Below are positions 14,544 through 27,419 of a stretch of DNA of 64,000 bases, piece by piece; position 1 is the first letter of the stretch, and each line of letters starts with the position of its first letter. The stretch spans positions 16,428,162 to 16,492,161 of the forward strand of contig OW028581.1 in assembly GCA_932294295.1 (NCBI GenBank), in the 5' to 3' direction. The notes below the pieces were generated by a model. That model saw nothing but the letters and a program-made list of their open reading frames with translations. It searched no databases and was not told the origin of the DNA. A program made the translations under genes and the position numbers. This stretch comes from Alitta virens. Taxonomy: Eukaryota > Annelida > Polychaeta > Phyllodocida > Nereididae.

Positions 14544-14710
14544 ATAACGGAAAATCTCTCTAAATATACCCAAGATTCCAGAAATTTTATGTTGTCTATT
14601 GATTACGTTGCATACTTAATTTTAATTGTAAATTATGCAAATGTGTTCAACTGCATGTAATTGTTATCCGCTATAATATAATATTATTTTGGAATGTGGT
14701 CAAACAATCT

Positions 14711-14890
14711 AATGGGCTACTATTTACCAGAGGGAGCTATCAGTAGCTGTGCCCAAATCATTGTTTAATGACGTCATTTAAATGTGACATCATTAACTGC
14801 ACTCAATGACCCGATTGTTTGATTACATCATTAACAATTGTCTGGGTGCAGTTACTGATAGCTCACTCTATTGGTAAATAGTAGCCCATT
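14711..14890. mobile_element. Palindromic MITE with TGACGTCA core
   Basis: Arms of about 55 bp (AATGGGCTACTATTTACCA at left, its complement at right) enclose a short centre. The left arm contains ATTGTTTAATGACGTCAT, also found in the element at 61365. Confidence 0.72.
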
Positions 14891-17800
14891 GAGCTCATAC
14901 CAGTGCCACTGAGACTAATCGTTCAAGAAAATGTGTTTTCAAGTGGAACACGTACCCTAGCCTCACGTGTAGGTTGTTGGACCTAATGACCTTGAAAACC
15001 CAATTATGAGAACTATGACCTCTAACCTTACCACATACATCACCCCTTGTTATAATGGACCTGTTTGTATCTATCTAGCTGTATTGGGTATTGGTTACCT
15101 GTAGCTGTGATTCTATTGCTCCATCCATCACAAATGTCATATCAATTTCACCTGAAGCATACAGTTGTGCTCACACGTGTATCATAACAGATAATCACCA
15201 GTGGTTATCAGTGCATTGTGCTATATATGCTATATTGTGTATATGGAGTTACAGTCAGCGGTTCATACTACGTCATTTGGGTTTGATGATCTCACGCTAG
15301 CAAAGGTCATACAATGCCCTGGCGGGGTCATGCAAATGGGAGTGCCATAGAGGTCATTGGAATCGGGTAATTACCTCTCAAAAAGTATATATGAATTTAT
15401 TTTTATTTATTATTTGCCAATTGCCAATGCTGTTGACATTGTATTGTTTTGTATTGTATTGTATTGAATTTTTCCTTTATATTTGCTTTAATGACCAATT
15501 TGTTTTATCAATATGAGACCAAGCAACATATGGTTATCAAAATGATTCATTACCCTTAACCAAAAATAGTTGTAAGGCCACAAATATCTTCGTTTAGGTA
15601 ACCAAAATCAAATATTGGTTGGTACCATTCTTTTGGTATGAAAACGTAATGATGAGATAAGCATTTGAGTCCACTGGCACACCGTGTTACATTTACTGCA
15701 TAGGTGCTATTGGGTGGGGTCTTTTACTTGCCCCAGCATAGACACGAAGTACAAGGAACCACCAACTGCTGTTTCATCCTTCGTCTCATTGCCATGGTCT
15801 CTGCCTGTCCTAATTAGCCCATCAGGTGCAGAAATACAGGACGTAAAGCCCTAATCACCCACCCACCCACCATCGACCATTTGTTATTCACCTAAATTGT
15901 TATAGCCAATTATTGTTACATAATATCTTGATATTTTGCACACAAAAAAAAACAGGAATATTATATTAATTATTACATTTGCATAGCGGACGGTGAGTCG
16001 GCATGTTGTGGTCAATTCTACTTTACTTTGCTAGTTTCACTTTGACATGAGCAATATTGCCTATGAATATCAGGCTTATTATAATTGGTACTTGGTCCTG
16101 TCATGTGATGCCCTCTGTGTATCATCAATTTAAGTGTAGGATATAATAGTATACACTAATGATGTGAAAGAGTGATATGTCAAGACTAGTAAGATTGAAT
16201 TTCATTTTTCTGATACTGTGTCGTCCAGCACCAACGGTATCATTTGCAAAAGGATCAGATTTAACTCAGCAAAAATTGCCTTAATATGTAAGAACACACC
16301 ATACATAAACAATATTTTTTAATGGATTTTATGCACATTTTGTAGATTTGCTAGGAAAATATCGAGAATTAAGCAATGGTGTGACAAACAATGAATATGA
16401 AAAATATTATTCAGCATTCATTGTGTTTCATATATCGAGGCATGAAACAATACAATACAATACAATACAATCACCAGGCAGCTCCAAATTCAGCGGATGG
16501 AGGTCAGACAATCTCAAATTATCGCCAAATATTGACTCAACATGAAATAAAATTAATGACCATGATATCAGAAAGATCATGTAAGGTTTGCACTAAGTTA
16601 CCTGAAAAACCAAGAAAACGTGAGAAATATTTACATGTGGAAAATAATCTAAAATATTTCTGGTCTTTGAGTTTAATGATGCATAACATGTTACGTCATT
16701 GGGTCAGTAGCATTTCTATGGGGTATCTAATAAAGGGTCATTTGTGCATTGACCACCTTTTAGAATACTGTTGCCTGTTGTTTGTGGAAATATGGTTATT
16801 ATACATTGCTTTGGCCTATTGCCAGGGTTAGGGTTCGGGTTGCAAAAATAATTAAGCATTTGATATCATATTTAGTCTCACATTAAAAAATGTTAAACTA
16901 CTAAGTTTACAGTTGTTATTTATATTTATCTTATATTTAGTAGATGTTTTAAGCATTCTCTGAAAGTTTGAGGCAAATCAATTGAGCAATTCCACGAAAA
17001 AGTGGAATATTAAGTTGAAAAATAAATCTATCACTGTGACTACAGTTTTTGTGTTGTTGTGACTGGAATTATGTATTTTGATATCTTAATATTTTTATGT
17101 CCGTTGTTTATGTCTAGACAACGAATTCAAGCAGGTTTTGTTTGCTGTCTGCTTAGGTGACAAGGCTTTGTGACAATTCCATGGCATCTATACCAAGTTT
17201 TTCCCGCCATTTGAGGAATATGCCCAGTGACTCAGTCACAAAATTCTAAAAAATAAAAAGCAACAAATTTGTAAAAATCTAAGATGTGAGGGAGTCACTA
17301 TCATAAGTGGAATAAAGCTTAAGTTTATCATTCAAGAGACTTGTGACCCCATCATTCACCAATATATTAAAAAAAAATTTAAAACAAGTCCTGTTAAAGA
17401 AATATTGTTTGTTCAGTGTAAAAGACCATAGTAAATAATTTAAAAAAAAAGGTAATACCTCTTCCAAGGAGGTTATGTTTTTGGTGGCGTTTAATTGTTT
17501 ATTTATTTGTTTTTCAGCCGGATATCTGAAAAGAAAAATCATGATGGATTAGGATGAAATTTGGTGGGCAGATAGATAATGCCGAACCCTAGAACTGAAT
17601 AATGTTTGGAGGTGATCCGGATCATTTTCCGGATCCTGGTTCATTTTCCGGATCCTGGATCCAGAATACTGTTAAAGTATTTACCATCAAATTGAATGCT
17701 GCTGGACTATTCGATTTTGTTGGTACCTCTGTCTCTTCTTTATGTTCAAACAACTGTCGTTAATGGTGGGTAGGATCAAACTATGGATCTGGAACCCAGA

Positions 17801-17959
17801 CCAAGTATTTGATCCTGATCACATTCTGGATACTGGATCCAGAGGACTTTTTCACGGGATATTACCATAACAAAACGACAGATTCTGCTCAAATAATATA
17901 TGGAAACAGAAGATAGCCTTAAGAAAGAGTATTTTTCGTTCATCCAGACCGCACTTGGA
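14891..17959. other. No gene recognised
   Basis: Contains one SINE fragment and short (ATTGT)-type runs. The 146-codon frame at 16391-16831 has no recognisable motif and starts in a microsatellite. Confidence 0.55.
15768..15871 (+). mobile_element. SINE fragment (5' truncated)
   Basis: Only the body and the (CACC)n tail of the same SINE family are present; the tRNA head is missing. Confidence 0.8.
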
Positions 17960-18504
17960 CAACAGTGCACTGGTGCAACATTGAGCCAACATTAGGCCAA
18001 TGCCAGGCCAACATTAGGCCAAATGGAGAGTGGGCTGGCTGGACTTTGATGTCAGTCATTTTCCCTATGGTGGGTGTATCTGATAGCGGGCCTATCTGCT
18101 GTTGGCCAAAAAGTGGGTCAAAAGAATGTTGGGCCAACACTGGGCCAACGTTAGGTTAATGTTGGGCCGACTTTGAGTTGACATGTTATTTTGCCGGTAG
18201 ACCTATGTCACAGTGGGGCTGACCTGCTGTTGGCCAAATGTGGGTCCGAACTAACATTGAGCCAACGTTGGGCCACATTAGGCCAACTTTGGGATAATAT
18301 GGCATTTGGCCAATGATTTGTGTATATGACAGTGGGCCAAGCTGCTGTTGACCAGACGTAGGCTGCATTGACATTGGGACAACACTGGGCCAACATGAGG
18401 CCAACCCTGGGCCGACTTTCAGGCGACATGTCACTGGGCCATTGGTAGGCCTATGTGACAGTGGTTGACCCGCTGTTGGCCAAATGTGGGCTGATCTGAA
18501 ATAG
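17960..18504 (+). repeat. ~125-bp satellite rich in GGCCAAC/GTTGGCC
   Basis: Four diverged units, marked by CTGCTGTTGGCC near 18097, 18222, 18341 and 18470, each containing TTGGGCCAACA-type palindromes. More of the array resumes at about 18823-18900 after repeat family B. Open frames across it on both strands are repeat artefacts. Confidence 0.85.
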
Positions 18505-18825
18505 GAGTCTTTTCACTGAACAGCCCTGAATTCAGCAGGACATAAGTCCTTCCTCTCCTCTAATTAGTCATTTTGCTTTTCAGACAAAGTAGATAATAAC
18601 TAAATGATTCCATAGCTATAACTTTCTCAGAAAAATAAGAAACATCAACTAAATGATAAAGTGTCAAATATACATTAAATTGCACTCAAAATACTGCTGC
18701 TAGGATGCACTTTGCTTCAGCCAATCAGAGTCAAGGGCGGGAACTTTTTCAGCCAATAGAATTAAAATATTCTGTTTTGCCACCTGGTGGAAATACAGAG
18801 AACCTTCCGTGAAAATCCACTATTT
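18505..18825. repeat. Interspersed repeat family B, copy 1
   Basis: About 320 bp starting GAGTCTTTTCACTGA, with internal ACTGCTGCTAGGATGCACTT and GCGGGAACTTTTTCAG, ending GAAAATCCACTAT. It interrupts the GGCCAAC satellite. Confidence 0.8.
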
Positions 18826-18900
18826 GGCCAACATTGGGCCAAGCTAGTCTGACTGGTCTGCACAATGGCCAACACAACACTAGGGCCAAAATGTGAATGG

Positions 18901-20430
18901 ACATTGAACTAATACTGCATACATATTGGGTCGGTAGTAATTCTGAGTGCCCTCTAGTTGATTATTGCATTATGGAGCATTCAATCAAACTGACTACATT
19001 TCCATGAGATTTATGGAAGTGTTGATTGTGATGTCATGCTGTTATAAGCTCTGGTCAATCCCTGATTTTGCTGTTTGCCCCACATAATTGTTGATTCCAG
19101 GGAGTGTCTTAAAAAATTAAATGGTTTTGCAGGAAGTTTTATAGACGTCTATACTATGACTTTGTGACCTCCTGACTCACTAGTTCGCTGCTACTTTGAG
19201 CCCACATTTACATACGTCACATGATCAATTTTGGAGGGTTGTCTGTTCTCAGAGTAGTCAGTTTGATTGAAAAGCAGTAATTAATGTCCGACATTTTGAC
19301 TTGAAATATTTCTGCAATACCGAAGTCACTGCCAATGCAGAGGCAGTTTTGCGGGCTTACTAGTTCCCCTTAGGTGCCATAGCTGATAGAGTCAGATAGA
19401 CTCCGATAGTCAAATCCTGCAGCACAGCCGTAGCCACCCCGTTCCGAAGATCTGGAAAATCTGAGCAGCACTTGTTTTTAGAACATAATTTGCTGAAATG
19501 TTATGAAAACTTCCCTTATCTAACAGAAAAGACAGCTGTTATATGGTATTTGTGACTCCGTCACAGTTTTCCAAACAGCCATTCCTAATTGTGACTTAGC
19601 CTACCACAAAAATTACCTGGCTCAAACATAGTAAGAGTGTTTCACTTTCACAGGAATTTCATTTTTAACCATGTACAAAGTATGCTGAAGTAGGAAATGC
19701 AACTGAAAGTTGGATTTTGTGAACATTCGGTAAAAATCAAGTGACTCCGTCACACAAAATTAATGATGCGACAGCGACGTTTCATTCACACATGAGGAAG
19801 CTCTGAATTCATTAATATTTTGAAGCGGAATTAAGAAATTACTTTCTAACATAATATCTTTCTCGCAGTGTGAATTGCTCTGTATATCCAATAACATTGG
19901 AAGTTTTCCTGTGAAAGTAATGACTCCGTTACGCTGGAATTTGTGGTTTGGATTTTATAACAAAATGAACAGCGGAAAAATGGCATTTTTATATAATTCC
20001 AGGTTATTGTCGAAGTCCCTTATGTTTACAGGGTAGTAAGAGTCCAACAAATATAGAAAAACGGTGTTCTGAGCGTCATGCCAAATTGTCAATGTTCTAA
20101 AATTATCTGCCCCAGCCAATAAACTTACATTCCTTCCACAAAATAATCAAATTAATGGACTGAGCCACTGGTGTACTGGTGTTGCAGGCCAATTAGAACA
20201 GTGATATGAATTTGCAGCTTCTACAAGTGGGATATCTAAACTGTGTTTAATTTTATAAATACAACAGATTCATGAGTATTAACCTACAGCAGACAAAAGA
20301 AACGTTGACAAAATAAAACTTACAATGTTATAAATACAAAAAAATTCAGTTATTAAGAAGGTTATGCATTTTTATGAAGCTTAACTTACAAAAACCGCAA
20401 AATCTAACACTTGGGACATGTCACACTTAA
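18901..20430. other. No gene recognised
   Basis: Unique AT-rich DNA. The phrase TGACTCCGTCAC recurs near 19552, 19741 and 19920 but without a repeat unit I can define. Confidence 0.5.
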
Positions 20431-20855
20431 GCCCAGTTCACACTATCACAAGTAAGAGAGACGAGTGACCACGGACGTCAAAAAGGGACTATACGTGCTC
20501 ACTCGTGGCTGTTAATCGCGTATAAATTTAATCTCTTGTACCCGTGATTGAGCATGAGTGGCCGCGAATGGCCACAGAAGACCACGAACATACATAGATC
20601 ACTCGCCAAACACTTGCCAATCACTCGCCAGGCGACTCCTGACTGATTCCTGTAAAAAGGTAAACAATTTGACTCATAGAACATCTGCCAAATTTTAAAC
20701 ATGGATATCCACGAGTGATCTGGAGGACCTACGAGAGTTCTACGGATTACCAGGAGTATCATACAACGCTCGGCGAGTGAATTACGTATGAACCTTTTTG
20801 TCATCCACGCTCACTGGTCATCCCCACTTGTGACAGTGTAAATACCCCTTTAGGC
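20431..20855. mobile_element. TIR element with TTAA-like flank
   Basis: Ends GCCCAGTTCACACTATCACA and (complement) GCCTAAAGGGGTATTTACAC, with shared TCACAAGT inner boundary. TTAA precedes the left end and TTTA overlaps the right. ACTCG/CGAGTG motifs recur inside. Open frames across it are incidental. Confidence 0.6.
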
Positions 20856-22024
20856 TTCATTATTTTTGCACTAGGCCCTTTCTTGGTTATTCATCTGTCA
20901 CTTTAAATGAAATATCACCATGTTAAGCATTTTCTGCTTTATTAAACCGAGTAATTATATAAATCAGACAACACACAGCGTGTCAAATACATTTAGGTTC
21001 ATAACAACAAGTGTATGATGAATGTAACTGTCCTTGACATTTCTGAACCGGCCAGGGTCCAGGAAAGTTCATTTCTTGATGGTGAGAAATGGGTCTTGGA
21101 GGGATTTCAAAAGATTGGCAACACTAAATGAAAAACACTCCTGCTGCAAAATTATGATTATTTTTCTACATTTATTTCATGCCAAGGAAAATTCCCCAAT
21201 TGGACACAATATAAAAAAATTAAGAAAATACTTTTTGGGTTGAAAGCATTGACCGTTGAATTGAAAATAACAAAATCACTCTAGTGGAATATTGACGTCA
21301 TTCCTTGGAACAAGATAACAGCCAATCTGGTGGCTGTTTTAAATATTCAAATCTGACGTAATTTGTTGTGTGTTTATCTGCCTTTCACAAGATCAATTAA
21401 ATATATGCCTCATACATAATTCATATAGTAGTTGAAATATATTATGTAAAGTACATCTAGACTGACGCACATATAATTAATACTAAAACTTTACTTAAAC
21501 AGACGAAATTTGTTCTGATCTTTGATATTTAAGGGTTTTTCAGACCTATATTTGAAATATGTATCTACATGGACCTTTGGCCTGCATGACCGAGGAAATA
21601 TACCTAGCAAGCTATAACAACAAAATATTAATCTAATTAGATAAATACACATAGCTTATATGAATAATAATTAGGCTTAGCTTATATGAATAATAATAAT
21701 TAGGCCACAATACGTCAGACTATCCTTCATTAGCATAAGATAAGAACTAGTCAGGTGTATTAATAAATTCAAACGATCAAGATTAATGATTATCAATTTT
21801 CTTATCTACTGCATTTCCAAAAAAAAATATGTTTCATGTGATTAAATCTTAAACTCGTAAAATAATAACGAAATAGACATAAAAAATATGAGTTGGCGTC
21901 TTGTTTGTAAAAAAACAACTTAAAAAACCAATGCCATAGCAAAGTCTAGGTAAGTGACAACACTCTAAATGATTTGTTATGCCTCATAATATAGTCATGT
22001 CTAGTGTAGTGTTCCTGCACTCAC
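20856..22024. other. No gene recognised
   Basis: Unique AT-rich DNA with a small duplication TTAGGC..TTATATGAATAATAA near 21655-21705. Confidence 0.5.
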
Positions 22025-22350
22025 ACCAGAGAGTGACTCTTTGGTACAATGGTTAACGTTTTGGCTTTTAGTCCCAGGGACCAGAGTTCAATTCTCTATC
22101 CGGGAGAATTGTGAAAATTGGCGCTCAATGTGAATGTACCCATGAACCCATATCCTGCTAGCCTGGAAGAGGCTAGGTGTAACAATTGCGCGGCTCGCGG
22201 TCGAGCCTCATTGTGAGGAGGGAGAAATGTTGTGCAGTGGTCCTGGTGTGAGCAGAATGTTGTCCTTGCACCAGAGACTGACTCTTTGGAACAATAGTTA
22301 ACGTTCTGGCTTTTAGTCCCAGGGACCGGAGCTCGATTCACGTTCCGGGA
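22025..22350 (+). mobile_element. Second tRNA-like SINE family, partial tandem duplicate
   Basis: Two tRNA-like heads (CTCTTTGGTACAATGGTTAA at about 22037 and its variant at about 22280) lie about 240 bp apart. Each is followed by TTTTAGTCCCAGGGACC and a box B-like GAGTTCAATTC or GAGCTCGATTC. The body between them (about 22110-22270) belongs to the first copy; the second copy is cut short near 22350. Confidence 0.6.
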
Positions 22351-22812
22351 GAAAGGTTAGCAAATTGGTTAGAAATGGTCAGATTTTTTAGGTCACAGAC
22401 CAACACAAGGTTGGCCCAATGTGGATCACAGCTTGGATGTGACATATCACCTGGGTAGTGCAGTGTGGACATGATTGATTTTATGGCAATATTGTCTTTG
22501 GTTATTGTCATTTGGACATTTCCACGTCGCCATGTAGATAACTGAAGTGGCTGAAGCAAGTCATGTGAGATAAGAGACTGACTTTATTGATACCACAATT
22601 TATCTGATGCAAACCACTCGCCCACATTGATGATGTGTACCTACTTTATAGGACCATATGGCGCCATTTTGAGAATGATAAGGTTAATTTGGAAAGGAAG
22701 GGGGGGGGGGGGGTTATAAGACACTGTAGAGGATAGATCACGTCTCTCCTTACTGCGAAATACGTCATTTACAAATGTTTTCTCTTTTCAGAATCACTGG
22801 TTCTGTCTAGTA

Positions 22813-22978
22813 TACATGGCCAATTGTGCTACATGCGTTTTCCATGCGTTTGGATAAACGCATGGAAAACGCATGGTTTTTTCCTTATTATAATTAGCTA
22901 AAAACCATGCGTTTTCCATTCGTTTTCCATGCGTTTATCCTTCTCATGGAAAACGCACGTGGCACATTTGGCCATGTA
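22813..22978. mobile_element. Palindromic MITE with CATGCGTTTTCC repeats
   Basis: Ends TACATGGCCAATTGTG and (complement) TACATGGCCAAATGTG, with several inverted copies of CCATGCGTTTTCCATGCG inside. TA lies at both ends. Confidence 0.75.
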
Positions 22979-23980
22979 GTTAAAGCTGTATAGCCAGCTT
23001 CTCTGATGGTTCGGGTTTGATTTCTGGTTCAGCAGCTCTTCATTGGCTGTGTCTCAACTGCATGGATGTCAGTAGAATAAGATGCTGGGCCATGTGAAAG
23101 ACCTCATCAATGGGGTAAACGCCTTACTGTCTCATCATTACATCTGCCTCATGCAGTTGGTCATAAGCTTACTTAGCTATTAGGCCTTAGACAATGCAAG
23201 GCAATGCAAGACAATACAAAAAGTGCTTGGGTCAGGAATCAAACCATGAAAAGAGCTGTGCATAATGCTTAACCACTAGGCCAGTCAAGGTGAAGAGGAC
23301 CACATCTGCACAAGTAGAAGACAATGCTGCTATCAAACAATTTTGTAGAAAGCAAGGCAATGTTAGTAAGAAAAATAAGCCACTTGCTCTAAAATGTGAA
23401 ACTTGTAACTCGGTTATGATGCAATAAAAGTTATCTCAAAGTCATGCTTTTATTATACCTAATGCCCTGTGCTCGAACTATTTTCAGTTTAAGTGAGAAG
23501 TCCTGAGCGCCATTTCACTTCAACTTATCTGCAAGGCCAGTTTTTTTTTATAACGATGGTACTTCAAAGATCTAGCAAGGATAACCATAGCATGCGAAGA
23601 ACATTTGTTCAAGGCCACATTATAAACCCCTGGTGCCTATCATACAAGGCACCACACATGTATTATATAGGGGGGAAAAGGGGTGAGCATTGTTCTGTGA
23701 ATGTGCTGTGTATTGACAGTATTGATATATTTATAAGTAAATACACAGATATACAGGCCAAATCGGGGATTTCTGCAGATAGTATTGTCAGCAGCTAATT
23801 TGCCAATAGGCTAATAGATAATAATTTCAGGACCAGTTGAAACCAGTCAATTTTTTTTTAACCTGACATTCGTAAATTATTCGTCCAGAAGGAGTAAGCA
23901 GAGGGCAACATGGCAAAACAACCACAAAAAATACTAGATTTCCCTAATGAGATTCAGCATCGTGCATTAAGTAATAGTTA
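22979..23980. other. No gene recognised
   Basis: Degenerate tRNA/SINE-like fragments may lie at 22985-23160 (GGGTTTGATTTC) and, inverted, near 23230-23290; neither is good enough to call. Confidence 0.4.
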
Positions 23981-24329
23981 CAGTGCCTTGCATAAACACC
24001 GCCCTCCTACTATAATTCCACATTTACTTGTCTTAATTTGAAAAATAATGATACGCATTGTGTCACAACCGATCTGAAATGGTGCAAAATTCTTTTAAAT
24101 TTGTAGAAATATTGGACTTATGAGTAGCAAATAGAAAATATGACCTTGCAAAGTATCTGCCCCCTTTGCACGCATCCTTCTTCTTGTATCATTGTTGTCA
24201 TTTGGGTAAATTTGTTTAACTATAAACAACTGATTACATTAGGTCTTTGCTGTGGCCCGGTTGATCATAACTTAAGTATTCCATTAATTAAAACTCAGTG
24301 ACCCGGTTCAGTTCAATCTGTATGTTGAT

Positions 24330-25327
24330 GCAATCAGTTTTTGAGGAGAATGAAGACAAACTAATTATCTGAAGACCTGAGGAGGAAGATTATAAGCACA
24401 AGCGTGGAAATGGGTATACAAGGATCAGCAAAGATGTTAGTGTACCCCGAAGCACAGTGAGGGAGACCATTTACAGGTGGCAAGCGCATGACAGAACAGC
24501 ATCCCTGCCCAGGACAGGTCGTCCATGCAAACTTTCACACAGAACAAGACAAAAACTTATGAGAGATGAAACTGCTAACCCTGGAGTCACAGGAATTGCA
24601 GTCAGTGGCTGAAGATGCTGGAGCTACAGTGCATGACTCTGCATGAGTCAACTGTATCCAGGGCATCGATTCAGGGGGGGGGGGATATACCCCCCCCCAC
24701 ATTCTGAGAAGGGGGGGATGATCAATGCAATCATCCCCCCCCCCCTGAAATTCACAAATGAAAATTACCCTTTTTCACAAACTTTTGTTAGCTATACACT
24801 TGATATCACATTTCAGTGCAAGTTTATAAGTTTGACATAAGTGATCCACCATTAATTTACCTCTTGAACAGTGTCCGCCCATTAACTATATATACAAAGT
24901 TTGAGTCATTTAATTATATCACATTTAAAAATTTACAATCGAAAAACTGCTTTTACTTGTACGAGCGAGGGAAAGTCACAGTGGGACAGACAAAGTAGAC
25001 CTGCATCCCCCCAACCCCTCAAAAGAAATCAACGCCCCTGACTGTATCACATACTCTGCGTAAGTCTGGTCTCTTTGACAGGGCTGCTAGCAGGAAGCAG
25101 AAGAAAGGCCACATATTGGTCCAGACCTGAACCCGATTGAGAACCTATGGCAGAAACTAAAGATTGCTGTCCATAAGCACTCACCATCAAATTTGCAAAA
25201 ATTTGAGACATTTTTTCCCGAAGAATGGGCTAAAATTCCACAGTCCTACTGCGCCAAGCTTGTGAATGGGTATCTCAACTGAATTAAAGCAGTTCTTGAT
25301 GCAAAAGGAGCAGCAACAAAGTACTGA
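24330..25327 (+). pseudogene. Tc1 transposase pseudogene
   Basis: The N-terminal DNA-binding part runs to about 24658 with frame breaks, is interrupted by the 24659-25040 insertion, and resumes at 25041 with TVSHTLRKSGLFDRAASRK. It then jumps directly to RPDLNPIENLWQ and ends near 25327. The region that would hold the first two acidic residues of the DDE triad is absent. Confidence 0.82.
24659..25040. mobile_element. hAT-type MITE inserted in the Tc1 element
   Basis: 382 bp with ends CAGGGCATCGATTC and (complement) CAGGGGCGTTGATT. It is flanked by a perfect 8-bp duplication ACTGTATC (24651-24658, 25041-25048), diagnostic of hAT-type transposition. Several G and C runs lie near the left end. 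No transposase is encoded. Confidence 0.88.
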
Positions 25328-25556
25328 ATGCAAACTTTTGCCTGGGGCGGATACTTTTGCAAGCTATCAAATACAATGTTTTTCTTAAAAATGTTAACAT
25401 TTTGCTGATCTACCCATTCTAATACGACATATAGGTATAGTGACTAATAAAGTTTCACTGCTGAAAATAATGAGGTGTTATTGTATGTGTATTGGCCATA
25501 AATGACATGTATTGGTCTCAAAAAGTAGATGGCGGTTACTTTTGCAAGGCACTGTA

Positions 25557-26660
25557 TATCCCGAATGGAACACTGACAGACATTTACTAGAATTCCTCAC
25601 TTGAAATTTTGTACAAAAAGTCTTATAAAGCTGGGTTGATTTAATGCTAAATATTACTGTTGACAAATATAAGTTCCTAATAACACAATATTCTTCTTAA
25701 AGATTGAAGAAATAATTGTTGATGTATGTGATAAATCCAGGGGGGGGGGGGGCTGTGAGTTTTGACTTAATCTAATATAGCTGGTGGTGAGTTATTCATA
25801 GTGGATGGCAATCTATATCTTATAAAGCAAAGGGAAAGAGATAGTCTATGTGGTATTCTAAGGTTTCTTGCTAGATCATGTATATCTTATTTCTTGCTAG
25901 GCATGTTTTATGATCATGTATATCTTATTGTCTGATGAACATAGCAGATAAGAAATAATTTGGCAATAAATTATTTCCAAGTTTGTAAATAAGTTTATTA
26001 CTCTTCAGGGGGGCATAACTGTTACCAATGACAGTTTTCATTTTATTATAGGAAAAATTAGCTGATGATAAAGATATTTTAATAATAAACCATCTCAGAT
26101 TTGACTATAACTCTCAATAGGCAACACTCTATATTCCCAGAATTCTCTGTAGTGGGGCCGAATACTCTCCGATTTAACAAAGCAGTTCATTTTAATAGTT
26201 TGAACAACATCAACGCAATTAAACCTAATTATATCCACAAAAACAGCCTTAAGTTTACAAACAGCATACAGTGCCATAGAAACTATTAACAACAGGAACA
26301 CAAATAAATTAAATACAACAAAAACATAGAATAATCTATGAAAATTATGTTCTCATATGAAAGTAATTTCAGCAAACATCATGAGTACCTTGAATTTTAT
26401 AATAATGAGCTGTGTATGGATCTCTCATACAATTTGAAACATTACAACATGTGATCGATTGTAAAATAGTCCGGAATCATAAGTCTTTCAACTTCGAGCT
26501 ACAGCATAATCAACCAGGAATAGCCATTAAAGTTATGCGATTAAAAATAAGAACTTCATGAAAGACAGAGCACTCATATGATGAGTCATATTTCAACCTA
26601 GAACTTTTGGAATTCAACATTATGCAGATCATCTCACAGTTATCGACATGATAACTCATG
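25557..26660. other. No gene recognised
   Basis: AT-rich DNA with one G run (25740-25752) like those inside the hAT-type MITEs, but without matching ends. Confidence 0.5.
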
Positions 26661-26842
26661 GGTGGGGGCCTAGCTCAGAGGTAGCACTCTGGGCTTCCAA
26701 CCGCTGTATAGGGTTCGATTCCCGGTCGAGCCTAAGTTGGATGGCCGATTCATCCTTCGTCTCATTGCCATGGTCTCTGCCTATCCTAATTAGCCCAACT
26801 GGTGCAGAAATACAGGACGTAAAGCCCTACCGTCATCACCAG
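26661..26842 (+). mobile_element. tRNA-derived SINE, same family
   Basis: Intact head with box A and box B (GGTTCGATTCCCGGTCGAGCC begins at about 26710) and the same body (CTCATTGCCATGGTCTCTGC). The tail is degenerate and I see no clear target duplication. Confidence 0.85.
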
Positions 26843-27019
26843 TAAAAATTTGAATGGCATATAATAACATAATTAATGCCACAGATTAGTACTCAACAAA
26901 TATCATATATAAAGAGACAGATCATACTTTGCAAATTCACTAGTACAATGCTATTACAATTTAATCCATAATAGTGTAGAAAATACAAATGAACAGATTA
27001 GTATTATCATATGATTATA

Positions 27020-27332
27020 GTGCCCAGCAGAGAAGTGGTTACACTAGCAAACAATACAAAATTTATCAGTCTTTCAAAATGCTTCTGACGTCACATTGGT
27101 TGTTATTGTTAGTAGGTTTAAGCAGTTGAAGATCACCATCCAACCTTGACGGTTTATAAAACATAGTAATCAAGACTTTAGGATAATCCCTGTGTTGGTC
27201 AAAATTCTCGCCTAGTTGAGCAAATAGAATAGTTTTTGGACAATTGTTTCACTGTTTTCAAACAAAACAAAGCAATGATATACGTCACATGAGACTTTAA
27301 TTAGTGCTTGCCCAACTCACTGTGTAACCACT
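27020..27332. mobile_element. MITE family A, second copy (inverted)
   Basis: It starts GTGCCCAGCAGAGAAGTGG and ends at GTGTAACCACT. The interior (for example TTTGACCAACACAGG on the complement) matches the 14220 copy in opposite orientation. The last ~14 bp of the right terminal repeat are missing. Confidence 0.72.
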
Positions 27333-27419
27333 AATGTTTGAGTTGATTTGTTTCAGTTGAACTGGATATGGGCCAGACATTTCTCTGCAGTAAGAAGCAT
27401 TTGCAGATTCCTCTCCTTA

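Larger units (their letters stand above)
23981..25554 (+). mobile_element. Defective Tc1-like DNA transposon
   Basis: Terminal inverted repeats CAGTGCCTTGCATAAAC (left) and the complement of TTTGCAAGGCACTG (right) are flanked by TA on both sides (23979-23980, 25555-25556). Inside are a helix-turn-helix DNA-binding region (about 24340-24660) and the Tc1 C-terminal signature PDLNPIENLWQKLK (about 25125-25165). The catalytic core between them is deleted, and a hAT element interrupts the remaining frame. Confidence 0.9.

Noticed and set aside
16391..16831. 146-codon plus-strand frame
   Set aside because: No recognisable motif, starts next to an (ACAAT)n microsatellite, and has no splice or neighbour support.
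17940..18434. Several open frames on both strands
   Set aside because: They come from the ~125-bp GGCCAAC satellite.
20499..20804. 101-codon minus-strand frame
   Set aside because: It lies inside a terminal-inverted-repeat element with recurrent CGAGTG motifs and shows no protein family signature.
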